Shown: in pieces, positions 46,234 through 54,613 of the stretch
Position numbering within the stretch: position 1 is the first letter of the stretch
Layout of the letters: every line of letters begins with the position of its first letter
Assembly (NCBI RefSeq): GCF_002321025.1
Contig: NZ_DCLL01000014.1
Location: 42,068 to 106,067, forward strand
From: Acinetobacter lwoffii
GTDB lineage: Bacteria > Pseudomonadota > Gammaproteobacteria > Pseudomonadales > Moraxellaceae
Direction of reading: 5' to 3'
DNA length: 64,000 nt
Program-made: the position numbers and the translations under genes
The notes under the pieces: model-generated
Told to the model about the DNA's origin: nothing
The model's input: only the letters and a program-made list of their open reading frames with translations
The model's database searches: none

Positions 46234-47331
46234 ATGCATTTACTGGAACCGCGTGAACATCCATCTCACATCATGAAGTGGCTTTCACCGCTCATTGCGC
46301 TGCTGGCCATGCTGATTGTCGGTAGCATTTTATTTTTAATGTTGGGGATTAATCCCGCGCAAGCCATGTACATCTTCTTTATTGAACCGCTGACTTCCTC
46401 TTATGGTTGGAGTGAACTGGCAGTGAAAGCCGGGCCTCTGATTCTGATTGCCTTGGGGCTGGCGGTTGGATTTCGAGCCAAATTATTCAATATTGGTGCT
46501 GAAGGTCAGCTTACCATCGGGGCAATTTTTGGCGGTGGTATTGCGATTTTATTTCATGATCAAATCGGTTGGTGGGTTCTCCCGTTAATGATCGTCATGG
46601 GCGCACTTGGTGGGGCACTCTGGGGCGCAATTCCTGCCTTACTGAAAACCCATTTTAATGCCGAAGAAACCCTGACCACCCTGATGATGAATTATGTTGC
46701 AGTATGTGTGTTGCTATATCTGGTCAATGGTCCCTGGCGTGATCCTGAAGGGATGAACTTCCCACAATCGGTGGTTTTTAGTGAGAGTGCAACGCTGCCC
46801 TTCATTGTAGAAGGCACACGCATTAATGCCTCTATCTTTATCACTTTTTTTGCAGTCCTCCTGTTCTGGGTTTTTATGCGTAAAAGTCTAACGGCCTATA
46901 AACTGGAAGTCAGCGGTCAGGCACCGTTAGCTGCCAAATACGCAGGTTTTTCTTCCTCCAAAGCGATCTGGATGAGTCTGGTGATTTCCGGAATGATGGC
47001 AGGTATTGCCGGAATCTGTGAAGTGGCTGGACCTATTGGTCAGCTGAATCCGAACCTGTCCCCAGGTTATGGCTATGCAGCGATTATCGTGGCCTATCTC
47101 GGGCGTTTAAACCCCATCGGTATTGTGCTGTCAGGCTGTTTTATGGCGCTGATTTATCTGGGCGGTGAAATGGCACAAATGCAGCTCCAGCTTCCGGTCG
47201 CGATTACCGGTATCTTCCAGGGCCTGCTGTTATTTTTCCTGTTGGCTTCCGATGCCTTAATTGAAAACCGTTACCGGTTTAGCAAAAAAATGGCGTCACC
47301 GGTCCCTCAGCCTACAGCAACCACCCTTTAA
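46234..47331 (+). CDS. ABC transporter permease 1 (nucleoside/purine type)
   Basis: This 365-residue inner-membrane protein has about 9-10 hydrophobic spans and belongs to the BPD_transp_2 family. GFRAKLFNIGAEGQLTIGAI is the signature of the YufP-like nucleoside permeases, as is ALLKTHFNAEETLTTLMMNYV. AGAGGAGAG precedes the ATG. It pairs with the next gene as the heterodimeric channel of the BMP transporter. Confidence 0.9.
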   Translation: MHLLEPREHPSHIMKWLSPLIALLAMLIVGSILFLMLGINPAQAMYIFFIEPLTSSYGWSELAVKAGPLILIALGLAVGFRAKLFNIGAEGQLTIGAIFGGGIAILFHDQIGWWVLPLMIVMGALGGALWGAIPALLKTHFNAEETLTTLMMNYVAVCVLLYLVNGPWRDPEGMNFPQSVVFSESATLPFIVEGTRINASIFITFFAVLLFWVFMRKSLTAYKLEVSGQAPLAAKYAGFSSSKAIWMSLVISGMMAGIAGICEVAGPIGQLNPNLSPGYGYAAIIVAYLGRLNPIGIVLSGCFMALIYLGGEMAQMQLQLPVAITGIFQGLLLFFLLASDALIENRYRFSKKMASPVPQPTATTL

Positions 47332-47364
47332 CCCAATGTTGTCTACAGCAAAAGGAAGCATGAT

Positions 47365-48285
47365 ATGGCTTTAGAATTAACCGCAATTCTTGCAGGTACT
47401 GTTGCGGCAGCAACACCACTGATTTTCGCAGGTCTGGGGGAATTGGTCACACAGCGGACTGGTGTGATTAATCTTGGAGTAGAAGGGATGATGCTGGTCG
47501 GTGCAATTGCAGGTTTTGCTTTTACTGCGCAATACGATGCCAGTGTATTAAGTGCCTTATTGATGGGTGGTCTGGCAGGCATGCTGATGGCCCTGATTTT
47601 TGCCTTTTTTACCTTGTCTTTAAGTACCAATCAATCCGCGTGTGGTTTGGCTTTAACCATTTTTGGACTCGGTATCTCTGCATTTTTGGGTCAGAACTAC
47701 GTCAGTATGGCTTTACCGGGTCTGGCTAATTTTAATATTCCACTATTAGCGGATATTCCAGTATTGGGTCCGATTTTGTTCCAGCAAAACTATGTGGTGT
47801 ATTTGTCGATCTTGAGCTTTTTTCTGGTGTGGTTTGTCTTGGCGAAAACCCGTTTGGGCTTATTGCTTAAAGCAGTTGGAGAATCACCGGAAAGTGCGCA
47901 TGCCATGGGTTACCACGTGTTGGCGATTCGTTATGGCGCAGTACTATTTGGCGGTTTGATGGCAGGGGTTGGCGGAGCATTTTTATCAACCGTATATACC
48001 CCGATGTGGATTGAAAATATGGTGGCAGGCCGCGGCTGGATCGCCATTGCACTGGTAGTATTTGCGGTGTGGAAACCCACACGTTTAATGCTCGGCGCTT
48101 ACCTGTTTGGGGGCGTCACCATTTTACAATTTCACGCCCAGGCGCTTGGAATCAAGGTTCCGAACGAGCTGCTTGCCGCATTGCCCTATATAGCCACCAT
48201 TGTGGTACTGGTCATGATTTCGCGGAATAAAAAAGTACTCAAAATGAATTTGCCATCTTCTTTAGGTAAAACCTTCGTGCCATAA
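47365..48285 (+). CDS. ABC transporter permease 2 (nucleoside/purine type)
   Basis: The 306 residues form 8-9 hydrophobic spans. TQRTGVINLGVEGMMLVGA is the YufQ-like permease signature, and GESPESAHAMGYHVLAIRYGAV is the cytoplasmic coupling segment. AAAGGAAG precedes the ATG. It partners the upstream permease; the amidohydrolase gene begins 44 bases later on the same strand. Confidence 0.9.
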   Translation: MALELTAILAGTVAAATPLIFAGLGELVTQRTGVINLGVEGMMLVGAIAGFAFTAQYDASVLSALLMGGLAGMLMALIFAFFTLSLSTNQSACGLALTIFGLGISAFLGQNYVSMALPGLANFNIPLLADIPVLGPILFQQNYVVYLSILSFFLVWFVLAKTRLGLLLKAVGESPESAHAMGYHVLAIRYGAVLFGGLMAGVGGAFLSTVYTPMWIENMVAGRGWIAIALVVFAVWKPTRLMLGAYLFGGVTILQFHAQALGIKVPNELLAALPYIATIVVLVMISRNKKVLKMNLPSSLGKTFVP

Positions 48286-48328
48286 CCGTAGCCATTCATC
48301 ATAAATAGAATAGATTTGAGTATAAATC

Positions 48329-49702
48329 ATGAAAATTTTAACAGCTTCCTATGTCCTCACCATGAACACGCAGAATGAATGTATTAAAAATGGCGCGATA
48401 CTGATTGATGGCGACAAAATAAAAGCAGTGGGTACATTGGCACAGTTAACTCAATGCTATCCAGAGGTGCTCATTGAGGATTACCCACAAACGATCCTGA
48501 TGCCGGGCTTGATCAATACCCATTGTCATTCCGGTTTATTGCGTGGCACGGCAGAAGGATTACCGGTTTGGGATTGGTTACAGCAGTATATTGACCCGAT
48601 GCACCGAGTATTGACACCAGAGGATGCGAAGATTGCTTCTTATTTGTGTTATGCCGAGGCACTTTTGTCGGGAACCACCACCATTGTCGATATGTGGCGC
48701 TATATGGACGGAAGTGCTGAAGCTGCGCAAGCGTTGGGAATTCGTGCTGTTCTTGTACCTTATGTCGCAGAGCATCCGGATCACAATTATTTTGAAACCT
48801 TAAAAAGTAACGAAGCTTTAATCAACCGTTGGCATCAGCAGGCGAATGGACGTATTCAGGTTTGGGTAGGTTTAGAGCACCTGTTTTATGCTGAAGCTTC
48901 AGCATTAAGCCGTATTGAGAAACTTTGTCGGGATTATAAAACCGGTTTTCATACCCACAGCAATGAAAGCCAATTTGATGTACAGGAAAACCTGCACCGT
49001 TCAGGTATTCGCCCGATTGAGAGTCTGCAAAAACTGGGTTTGCTGGATCTGCCTAAAACCTTGTTGGCACATTGCGTGTGGGCAGATACAAATGAAATTC
49101 AGATTTTAAGGCGACATGCAGTCGGTGTAGCCCATAACCCGATTTCCAATATGAAATTGGCCTCCGGTGCAGCACCTGTGGTTGAAATGCTACGTCAAGG
49201 TGTTGCGGTAGGTTTGGGTACGGACGGCGAAAAAGAAAACAATAATCTGGATCTATTTGAAGAAATGAAAACAGCATCATTATTGGCAAAGTTTTCGAAT
49301 TTAGATGCGGCTGCTCTGGATGCTTGGTCAGTCTGTCAAATGGCTACGATTACAGGAGCTAAAGCCTTAGGTATGCAAGATGAAATTGGTTCATTGGAAG
49401 TCGGGAAACAGGCAGACCTGATTGCAGTCAAACTGGATACACCACGGATGACGCCGTTGATCGATCATGGAAAATTATTTAATCTGCATACCAATTTAGT
49501 CCATGCAGTTCAAGGCCAAGATGTGGTCATGACGATGGTGGCGGGACAGACTGTGGTTAAAAATGGCCGTTTGATCAATGCCGATTTACAGGCTTTGATC
49601 GATCAGGTCAATCAAGCGGCACCACGTTTATTTGAACGTCGTGATCAGTGGTTTGCAAAGCAGGAGCAAACGGTGAATGAATTACAGCGGGAAGAATTTT
49701 GA
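48329..49702 (+). CDS. Amidohydrolase-superfamily deaminase (purine/pterin or SAH/MTA-deaminase type)
   Basis: The 457 residues form a TIM-barrel amidohydrolase with metal ligands His65 and His67 (INTHCHSGLLRG), a central histidine pair at 208/210 (FHTHSNES), His248 (LLAHCVWA) and Asp299 (GLGTDGEKENNN). LLRGTAEGLPVWDWLQQYI matches the AtzA/TrzN/MtaD branch, whose members deaminate adenine-, guanine- or s-triazine-like rings. It ends a sigma-54 transporter operon in a purine cluster, so a purine, oxidised purine or pterin deaminase is most likely. Its precise substrate is open. Confidence 0.82.
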   Translation: MKILTASYVLTMNTQNECIKNGAILIDGDKIKAVGTLAQLTQCYPEVLIEDYPQTILMPGLINTHCHSGLLRGTAEGLPVWDWLQQYIDPMHRVLTPEDAKIASYLCYAEALLSGTTTIVDMWRYMDGSAEAAQALGIRAVLVPYVAEHPDHNYFETLKSNEALINRWHQQANGRIQVWVGLEHLFYAEASALSRIEKLCRDYKTGFHTHSNESQFDVQENLHRSGIRPIESLQKLGLLDLPKTLLAHCVWADTNEIQILRRHAVGVAHNPISNMKLASGAAPVVEMLRQGVAVGLGTDGEKENNNLDLFEEMKTASLLAKFSNLDAAALDAWSVCQMATITGAKALGMQDEIGSLEVGKQADLIAVKLDTPRMTPLIDHGKLFNLHTNLVHAVQGQDVVMTMVAGQTVVKNGRLINADLQALIDQVNQAAPRLFERRDQWFAKQEQTVNELQREEF

Positions 49703-50307
49703 GGTCTCAGCGATGGTTGAGGTTATCTATTGATGATAGAACGACCTCAGATACCAAATTCTCATCTGCACTCATCAAGAGTTTAGACTTAGAGTGAATC
49801 AATATTAAGTGCATATCTGGGTGATTACTCTTGGGTGCTGAGAGATAGGCTGGAATTTGCATAATATGAGAGCTTGTTTCTGCTGAATTGAATCGGCTTT
49901 TTTCAAGTCACATTTTCTAACGAATGATTTAAATGAAATTAAACAGAGTGAATGGACTGATATTTTCTAAACTTTAGATGAGTTTCATTCATTCACTCCT
50001 AAAATGTATCTAATCCACTATAAACCATTCTTCGAATTTATCACTCATTTTCATCCACTTAATATTCGATAGAATTTATTTTAAGTTATTAATAATCATT
50101 ATTTTAACATCTATTAAACACTATAATTACATAGAGGAAATCTTTCATATTTTTCTTCAATAAGTGATCTTGATATCTTAAGAACAACCAATCATGAGTA
50201 ATATTCACTTTTCATTGAGTTTAAATCATTTTTATTCATCTTAACGTTCAAGTATAACTAGGCTCATTCAGAAATTTGGTTATTAGAACTTAGGGCAGTG
50301 GATCACA
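49703..50307. other. Non-coding region upstream of mesX
   Basis: About 600 AT-rich bases with no supported gene. A hairpin GAGGT / ACCTC around 49719-49748 may end the deaminase transcript. A longer imperfect palindrome spans about 49932-49998 (GAGTGAATG at 49946-49954 with CATTCACTC at 49990-49998). I looked for a SAM-type riboswitch before the methionine gene and saw none. Confidence 0.5.
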
Positions 50308-51315
50308 ATGAGTAAAAAGTTTGCATGTTCAATTAAGCGCATTCGTTTTGACGAAAACTATCAACCTACAGATAGCACACGTCTGACGACGAACTTTGCC
50401 AATTTGGCGCGTGGCGAAAGTCGCGAACAGAATTTGCGTAACACTCTACGAATGATCAATAACCGTTTTAATGCATTGGCACATTGGGATAACCCAAAAG
50501 CAGACCGTTATTCAGTTGAAATCGACATCATTTCAGTCGACTTGGATGTTGAAGGAAATGGCAAAAAGTTCCCTGCAATTGAAACTTTAAAAATCACGAT
50601 TATTGATCATCAAACCAATCAGCGTATTGATGGCATGATTGGCAACAGTTTCTCGTCTTATGTCCGCGATTATGATTTTAGCGTGGTACTTCCTGAACAT
50701 ATCAAGAAAAATCCAGCCTCGACCAAGCCAGAAAATTTTGGTGATTTACACGGCAAGCTTTATCAATATCTCGTCAATTCTGAAGTATTTAAAGCAGAAT
50801 TTAAAAAACAGCCGGTGATTTGTTTGAGCGTTTCAACCTCGAAAACCTATTACCGTACATCGAATGTGCATCCTGTATTGGGTGTGGAATATAAAAATGA
50901 TGAGCATTCACGTACCGATGAATACTTCGCCAAAATGGGCTTAACCGTTCGTTATTTTAAACCTGAAAATGCTGCTGCACCTTTAGCATTTTATTTCGCA
51001 GGTGACTTATTACGTGATTATAACGATCTGGAGTTGATCAGTGCGATCAGCACCATGGAAAGCTTTCAAAAAATTTACCGTCCTGAAATTTATAATGCGA
51101 ATTCTACTGCGGGTCAGGTGTATCAACCCAGCCTTGAGTACCCAGATTATTCATTGACTCAAATTGTGTATGACCGTGTTGAGCGTGGTCAGTTAGCCGT
51201 GAAACAAGGGAAGTGGACGGAAGAACACTTTATCAAACCTTATAAAGACATTCTGGAGCAATGGGCTGCCGAGTTCACGATCACAAATATTGCCGACCAA
51301 GAACGCGCTGCTTAA
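50308..51315 (+). CDS. mesX: MesX, DUF1852 putative oxygenase partner of MesD
   Basis: This 335-residue soluble protein of the DUF1852 family opens with KFACSIKRIRFDENYQPTDS; the long TNFANLARGESREQNLR segment and ASTKPENFGDLHGKLYQYL are characteristic. In Acinetobacter and other aerobes this gene is paired with mesD, and MesD activity in methionine synthesis was reported to need MesX and oxygen (Price and colleagues). mesD begins 42 bases downstream. GTGGA lies upstream of the ATG. The gene is intact although its partner is interrupted. Identification is from recalled family features. Confidence 0.85.
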   Translation: MSKKFACSIKRIRFDENYQPTDSTRLTTNFANLARGESREQNLRNTLRMINNRFNALAHWDNPKADRYSVEIDIISVDLDVEGNGKKFPAIETLKITIIDHQTNQRIDGMIGNSFSSYVRDYDFSVVLPEHIKKNPASTKPENFGDLHGKLYQYLVNSEVFKAEFKKQPVICLSVSTSKTYYRTSNVHPVLGVEYKNDEHSRTDEYFAKMGLTVRYFKPENAAAPLAFYFAGDLLRDYNDLELISAISTMESFQKIYRPEIYNANSTAGQVYQPSLEYPDYSLTQIVYDRVERGQLAVKQGKWTEEHFIKPYKDILEQWAAEFTITNIADQERAA

Positions 51316-51357
51316 TACACAACATTATTTTACGAATATAGAGATAGAAGATTAGAC

Positions 51358-52401
51358 ATGGCACTTTTACAACCTAAAAAGCTACTCCCAACATCAACTG
51401 CTGGCAGCTTACCGAAACCGTCTTGGTTGGCAGAACCTGAAAAACTTTGGTCACCCTGGAAATTGGAAGGTCACGAATTACTCGATGCAAAACAAGATGC
51501 ACTGCGTTTGTCATTGCATGAGCAACAGCAGGCAGGTATTGATATTGTCAGCGATGGTGAACAAACCCGTCAGCATTTTGTGACGACATTTATTGAGCAC
51601 CTTGAAGGCGTTGATTTTAATCAGCGTGAAACGGTCAAAATCCGTGATCGTTATGAAGCGAGCGTTCCATCTGTAGTTGGTGAAGTTTCTCGCCAGAAAC
51701 CTGTCTTTGTTGAAGAGGCAAAGTTCTTACGTTCACTCACAGATCAGCCGATTAAATGGGCACTTCCTGGCCCAATGACCATGATTGATACCTTATATGA
51801 TGATCACTACAAAAGCCGCGAAAAACTCGCTTGGGAATTTGCCAAGATCCTGAATCAGGAAGCTCGTGAACTTGAAGCCGCTGGCGTGGATATTATCCAG
51901 TTTGATGAGCCTGCATTTAACGTGTTCTTCGATGAAGTGAATGACTGGGGTGTGGCGACTCTAGAGCGTGCACTTGAAGGCTTGAAGTGTGAAACTGCGG
52001 TACACATTTGCTATGGTTATGGTATTAAAGCCAATACCGACTGGAAAAAGACCTTAGGCTCAGAATAGCGCCAATACGAAGAAGCATTTCCGAAACTGCA
52101 AAAATCAAAAATTGATATTGTGTCGCTTGAATGTCATAACTCACGTGTCCCGATGGATCTGATCGAATTGATTCGTGGTAAAAAAGTCATGGTCGGTGCT
52201 ATTGATGTCGCAAGTAATCAAATTGAAACAGCTGAAGAAGTGGCAAACACGTTGCGTAAAGCACTTCAGTTTGTGGATGCAGACAAACTCTATCCATCAA
52301 CCAACTGTGGCATGGCACCACTTGGTCGCCAAGTCGCACGTGGCAAACTCAATGCACTCAGTGCAGGTGCTGAGATTATTCGTCAGGAGTTATCTCGCTA
52401 A
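51358..52401 (+). pseudogene. mesD: Core-MetE-type methionine synthase MesD, interrupted by an in-frame TAG
   Basis: The frame from 51358 to 52401 would give 347 residues but has TAG at codon 237 (52066-52068). The same frame resumes at once as RQYEEAFPKLQKSKIDIVSL without any shift. GSE-stop-RQYEE suggests TGG (Trp) changed to TAG by one base. The short product keeps the zinc ligands His216 and Cys218 (VHICYGYG) but loses Glu258 (SLECHNSR) and Cys317 (STNCGMAPLGR). The zinc site would be incomplete and the enzyme inactive unless the codon is read through. Both parts are otherwise well conserved, so the change looks recent. Confidence 0.88.
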
Positions 52402-52493
52402 TTAAAGTGAATACATGATGCTTTTAAAAGATTGAAAGCATCATTTGAGTGATATAACGCTCTTTATAAAAAGTTGAATGTTGGAATACGGTG

Positions 52494-52988
52494 ATGGTTG
52501 AAGCGACAGACTTTAGAAACGCAATGTCTTTATTAACAAGTGCAGTAAATGTAGTGACCACGATGGGCGATTCAGGTCGTCATGGCTTTACTGCATCTGC
52601 CGTGTGTAGCGTGACCGATACACCACCGACCTTATTGGTTTGTATGAATAGATCATCGCGTTCTTATATCAACTTTGTTGAAAATAAAGTGCTGTGCGTA
52701 AATGTACTGAGTACAGATCAGGCGAATCTTTCAAATGCTTTTGCATCTTCAAAATGCAGTTCTGAACAACGATTTGAACAGGGTAAATGGTCGGCTTTAG
52801 AAACAGGATCTCCTGTACTTCAAGATGCACTGGTGAGCTTTGATTGTGAAATTGGGCAAATCCAGGAAGTCGGTACACATACGATTTTGATTTGTCCGAT
52901 TATTGCCATTCAACAGAATCAGGAAGATCAAGCCCTGGTTTATTTTAACCGTGCTTATCATCAGGTCGGGGAAACAGAGTCTGTCTAA
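52494..52988 (+). CDS. Flavin reductase-like FMN-binding protein of the mes locus
   Basis: The 164 residues from the ATG at 52494 (GGAA upstream; GTG directly before is possible) form a split-barrel flavin reductase: FRNAMSLLTSAVNVVTT, GFTASAVCSVTDTPPTLLVC and a C-terminal LVYFNRAYHQV, as in RutF/HpaC. Such enzymes supply reduced FMN to a partner monooxygenase. It follows mesX and mesD on the same strand, 92 bases after mesD, suggesting it provides reduced flavin to the MesX/MesD system. This link is inference. Confidence 0.83.
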   Translation: MVEATDFRNAMSLLTSAVNVVTTMGDSGRHGFTASAVCSVTDTPPTLLVCMNRSSRSYINFVENKVLCVNVLSTDQANLSNAFASSKCSSEQRFEQGKWSALETGSPVLQDALVSFDCEIGQIQEVGTHTILICPIIAIQQNQEDQALVYFNRAYHQVGETESV

Positions 52989-53012
52989 TCCTGGAGCTGA
53001 TGTAGGATTAAA
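52987..53012 (+). terminator. Possible terminator after the flavin reductase
   Basis: TAATCCT / AGGATTA with an 11-base loop begins inside the stop codon. The tail AAAATATTTTA is not a true T run, so the call is weak. Confidence 0.35.
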
Positions 53013-53242
53013 ATATTTTAGATTTAAAAGCTTATTAACTTTTGTAATTTTGATTAAACTGGTCTACTAAGAATAGGAAATTATGATGTAGGTCATGAAC
53101 AAGGATGAATTGCAGGCTCATCCAATAATTTACAGCTATCTATAGCCCAACATTTAAAGATACAGCGGTTAAATTGCTGGGCTGCTTTAAAAAACTGTTT
53201 ATATCCTAAAAATATGCACTGTCACTGGATGACACAAGGTGA

Positions 53243-54508
53243 ATGCTCTTGAATATGCTTTTGCAAAGTTTATCTTTTCAGGAATTACTGACCATCATGC
53301 TGTCGGCATTAGGCTGTGGACTTTTAATTGGGCTTGAGCGTGAACGTCATAAAAACAATAACAATGAGCAGAGTTTTGCAGGATTAAGATCATTTACGAT
53401 TACAGCCTTATTGGGGGCTTCATGTTTCCTTTTGCATCTCTATATTGGAGTAATAGGAGCCGTCGCGGTCAGCCTGTTCTGTGTGTATAGCCTGTTTCAA
53501 CAAAAACAAGATATCGGCTCTACCACTGAACTGGCTTTTTTGATGACTTATATCATTGGTGCTATTTGTGTATGGAATATTCCACTCGCTGCAGGGATGG
53601 CGGTTCTACTCACGATCATCCTGATGGGCAAACAGACACTACATCAATTTGCCGGAAAAACGATCCAAAGCTATGAGTTAAGAGATGGACTACTTTTATT
53701 GGCTTTGATATTGATTGCGTTGCCGGTCATGCCCAATAAGTCCTTGTGGGGCGCCGTACTGAATCCATATATCATCCTAAAATTACTCATTTTAATCTTG
53801 ATTGTGCAGTCCATGGCACATGTAGCAAAACGAATTTTGTCCAATGATAAGGCTCTCATTTTATCTGCTTTAGCCTCGGGATTTGTCTCCAGTACGGCCA
53901 CAATTGCCAGTTTGGGCATGCAAGTCCGATCCGGACAGGCCAGTGCAAAATTAAATGCAGGTGCTGGATTGATCTCCTGTATTGCCACCTTATTACAGCT
54001 CTTGCTGATTGTTCTGGGAGTGAGCGTAGAATGGTTCAAGTTCTTGCTGATTCCGAGTTTGGTAGGGATCGGAATTTTATGTATTGCTGCCGGATTCTTG
54101 ATTTATCGAACTCCCCCAGCGGATAACAGTACGAGCATCAATGAAATACAAGAAATTGATAGCCGGATGTTCAGTATAAAAGAAGCAGTAATTATTGCGG
54201 TAAGTTTGACCTTAATCCAGGCTGGGATTTACGGCGCGAATCTTTTACTGGGGGATAGCGGCTTAATTTTAGGCACTTTTTTAGCCTCTTTATTTGAAGT
54301 GCATGCTGCTGTAGCAGGTGTAGTGATACAGGGAAATCCTCATAACCTGACTTTAATTTATGCTGTCATGATTGGACTTGCGGCACATGCAGTGTCTAAA
54401 AGTATCAATTCTTTTGTGACCGGGGGATGGAAGTTTTTTCTATATTTTGCGCCTAGCCAGATTCTACATATGTTAGGACTTATCTTTATTCTTCTGAGTT
54501 TGAAATAA
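53243..54508 (+). CDS. MgtC/SapB-type membrane protein with DUF4010 C-terminal half
   Basis: This 421-residue integral membrane protein has about 11-12 spans. The N-terminal part, GCGLLIGLERERHK then QSFAGLRSFTITALLG, is the MgtC/SapB signature, and the C-terminal part with SGFVSSTATIASLGMQVRSG matches DUF4010. Function of this two-part family is not established; MgtC itself modulates ATP synthase and magnesium-limited growth. AAGG lies close to the ATG. It has no obvious operon partner, but sits directly upstream of eptA on the same strand. Confidence 0.82.
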   Translation: MLLNMLLQSLSFQELLTIMLSALGCGLLIGLERERHKNNNNEQSFAGLRSFTITALLGASCFLLHLYIGVIGAVAVSLFCVYSLFQQKQDIGSTTELAFLMTYIIGAICVWNIPLAAGMAVLLTIILMGKQTLHQFAGKTIQSYELRDGLLLLALILIALPVMPNKSLWGAVLNPYIILKLLILILIVQSMAHVAKRILSNDKALILSALASGFVSSTATIASLGMQVRSGQASAKLNAGAGLISCIATLLQLLLIVLGVSVEWFKFLLIPSLVGIGILCIAAGFLIYRTPPADNSTSINEIQEIDSRMFSIKEAVIIAVSLTLIQAGIYGANLLLGDSGLILGTFLASLFEVHAAVAGVVIQGNPHNLTLIYAVMIGLAAHAVSKSINSFVTGGWKFFLYFAPSQILHMLGLIFILLSLK

Positions 54509-54549
54509 AGAAGGGCTGGTTTGCATATATTATGAAATGATCCAATTAT

Positions 54550-54566
54550 TTTAAGCCATTTTTAAG
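54550..54566 (+). promoter_or_regulatory. PmrA box upstream of eptA-pmrA-pmrB
   Basis: TTTAAG-CCATT-TTTAAG matches the PmrA (BasR) consensus of two YTTAAK half-sites 5 bases apart. TAGGCT, a -10-like hexamer, starts exactly 10 bases after the box. It implies positive autoregulation of the operon. Confidence 0.82.
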
Positions 54567-54613
54567 TTTCAAATTCTAGGCTAAAGCATCTTAAAGTCTT
54601 TGAGCCACGGATC

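Noticed and set aside
49703..50307. SAM or other riboswitch upstream of mesX
   Set aside because: I looked for the paired helices and conserved core of SAM-type switches. Only loose AT-rich palindromes are present.
52066..52068. TAG in a methyltransferase gene as a pyrrolysine codon
   Set aside because: Pyrrolysine occurs in archaeal and some anaerobic bacterial methylamine methyltransferases with PylS/PylT. MesD is a MetE-type enzyme in an aerobe, and the context GSE-x-RQYEE suggests Trp. A nonsense mutation is simpler.
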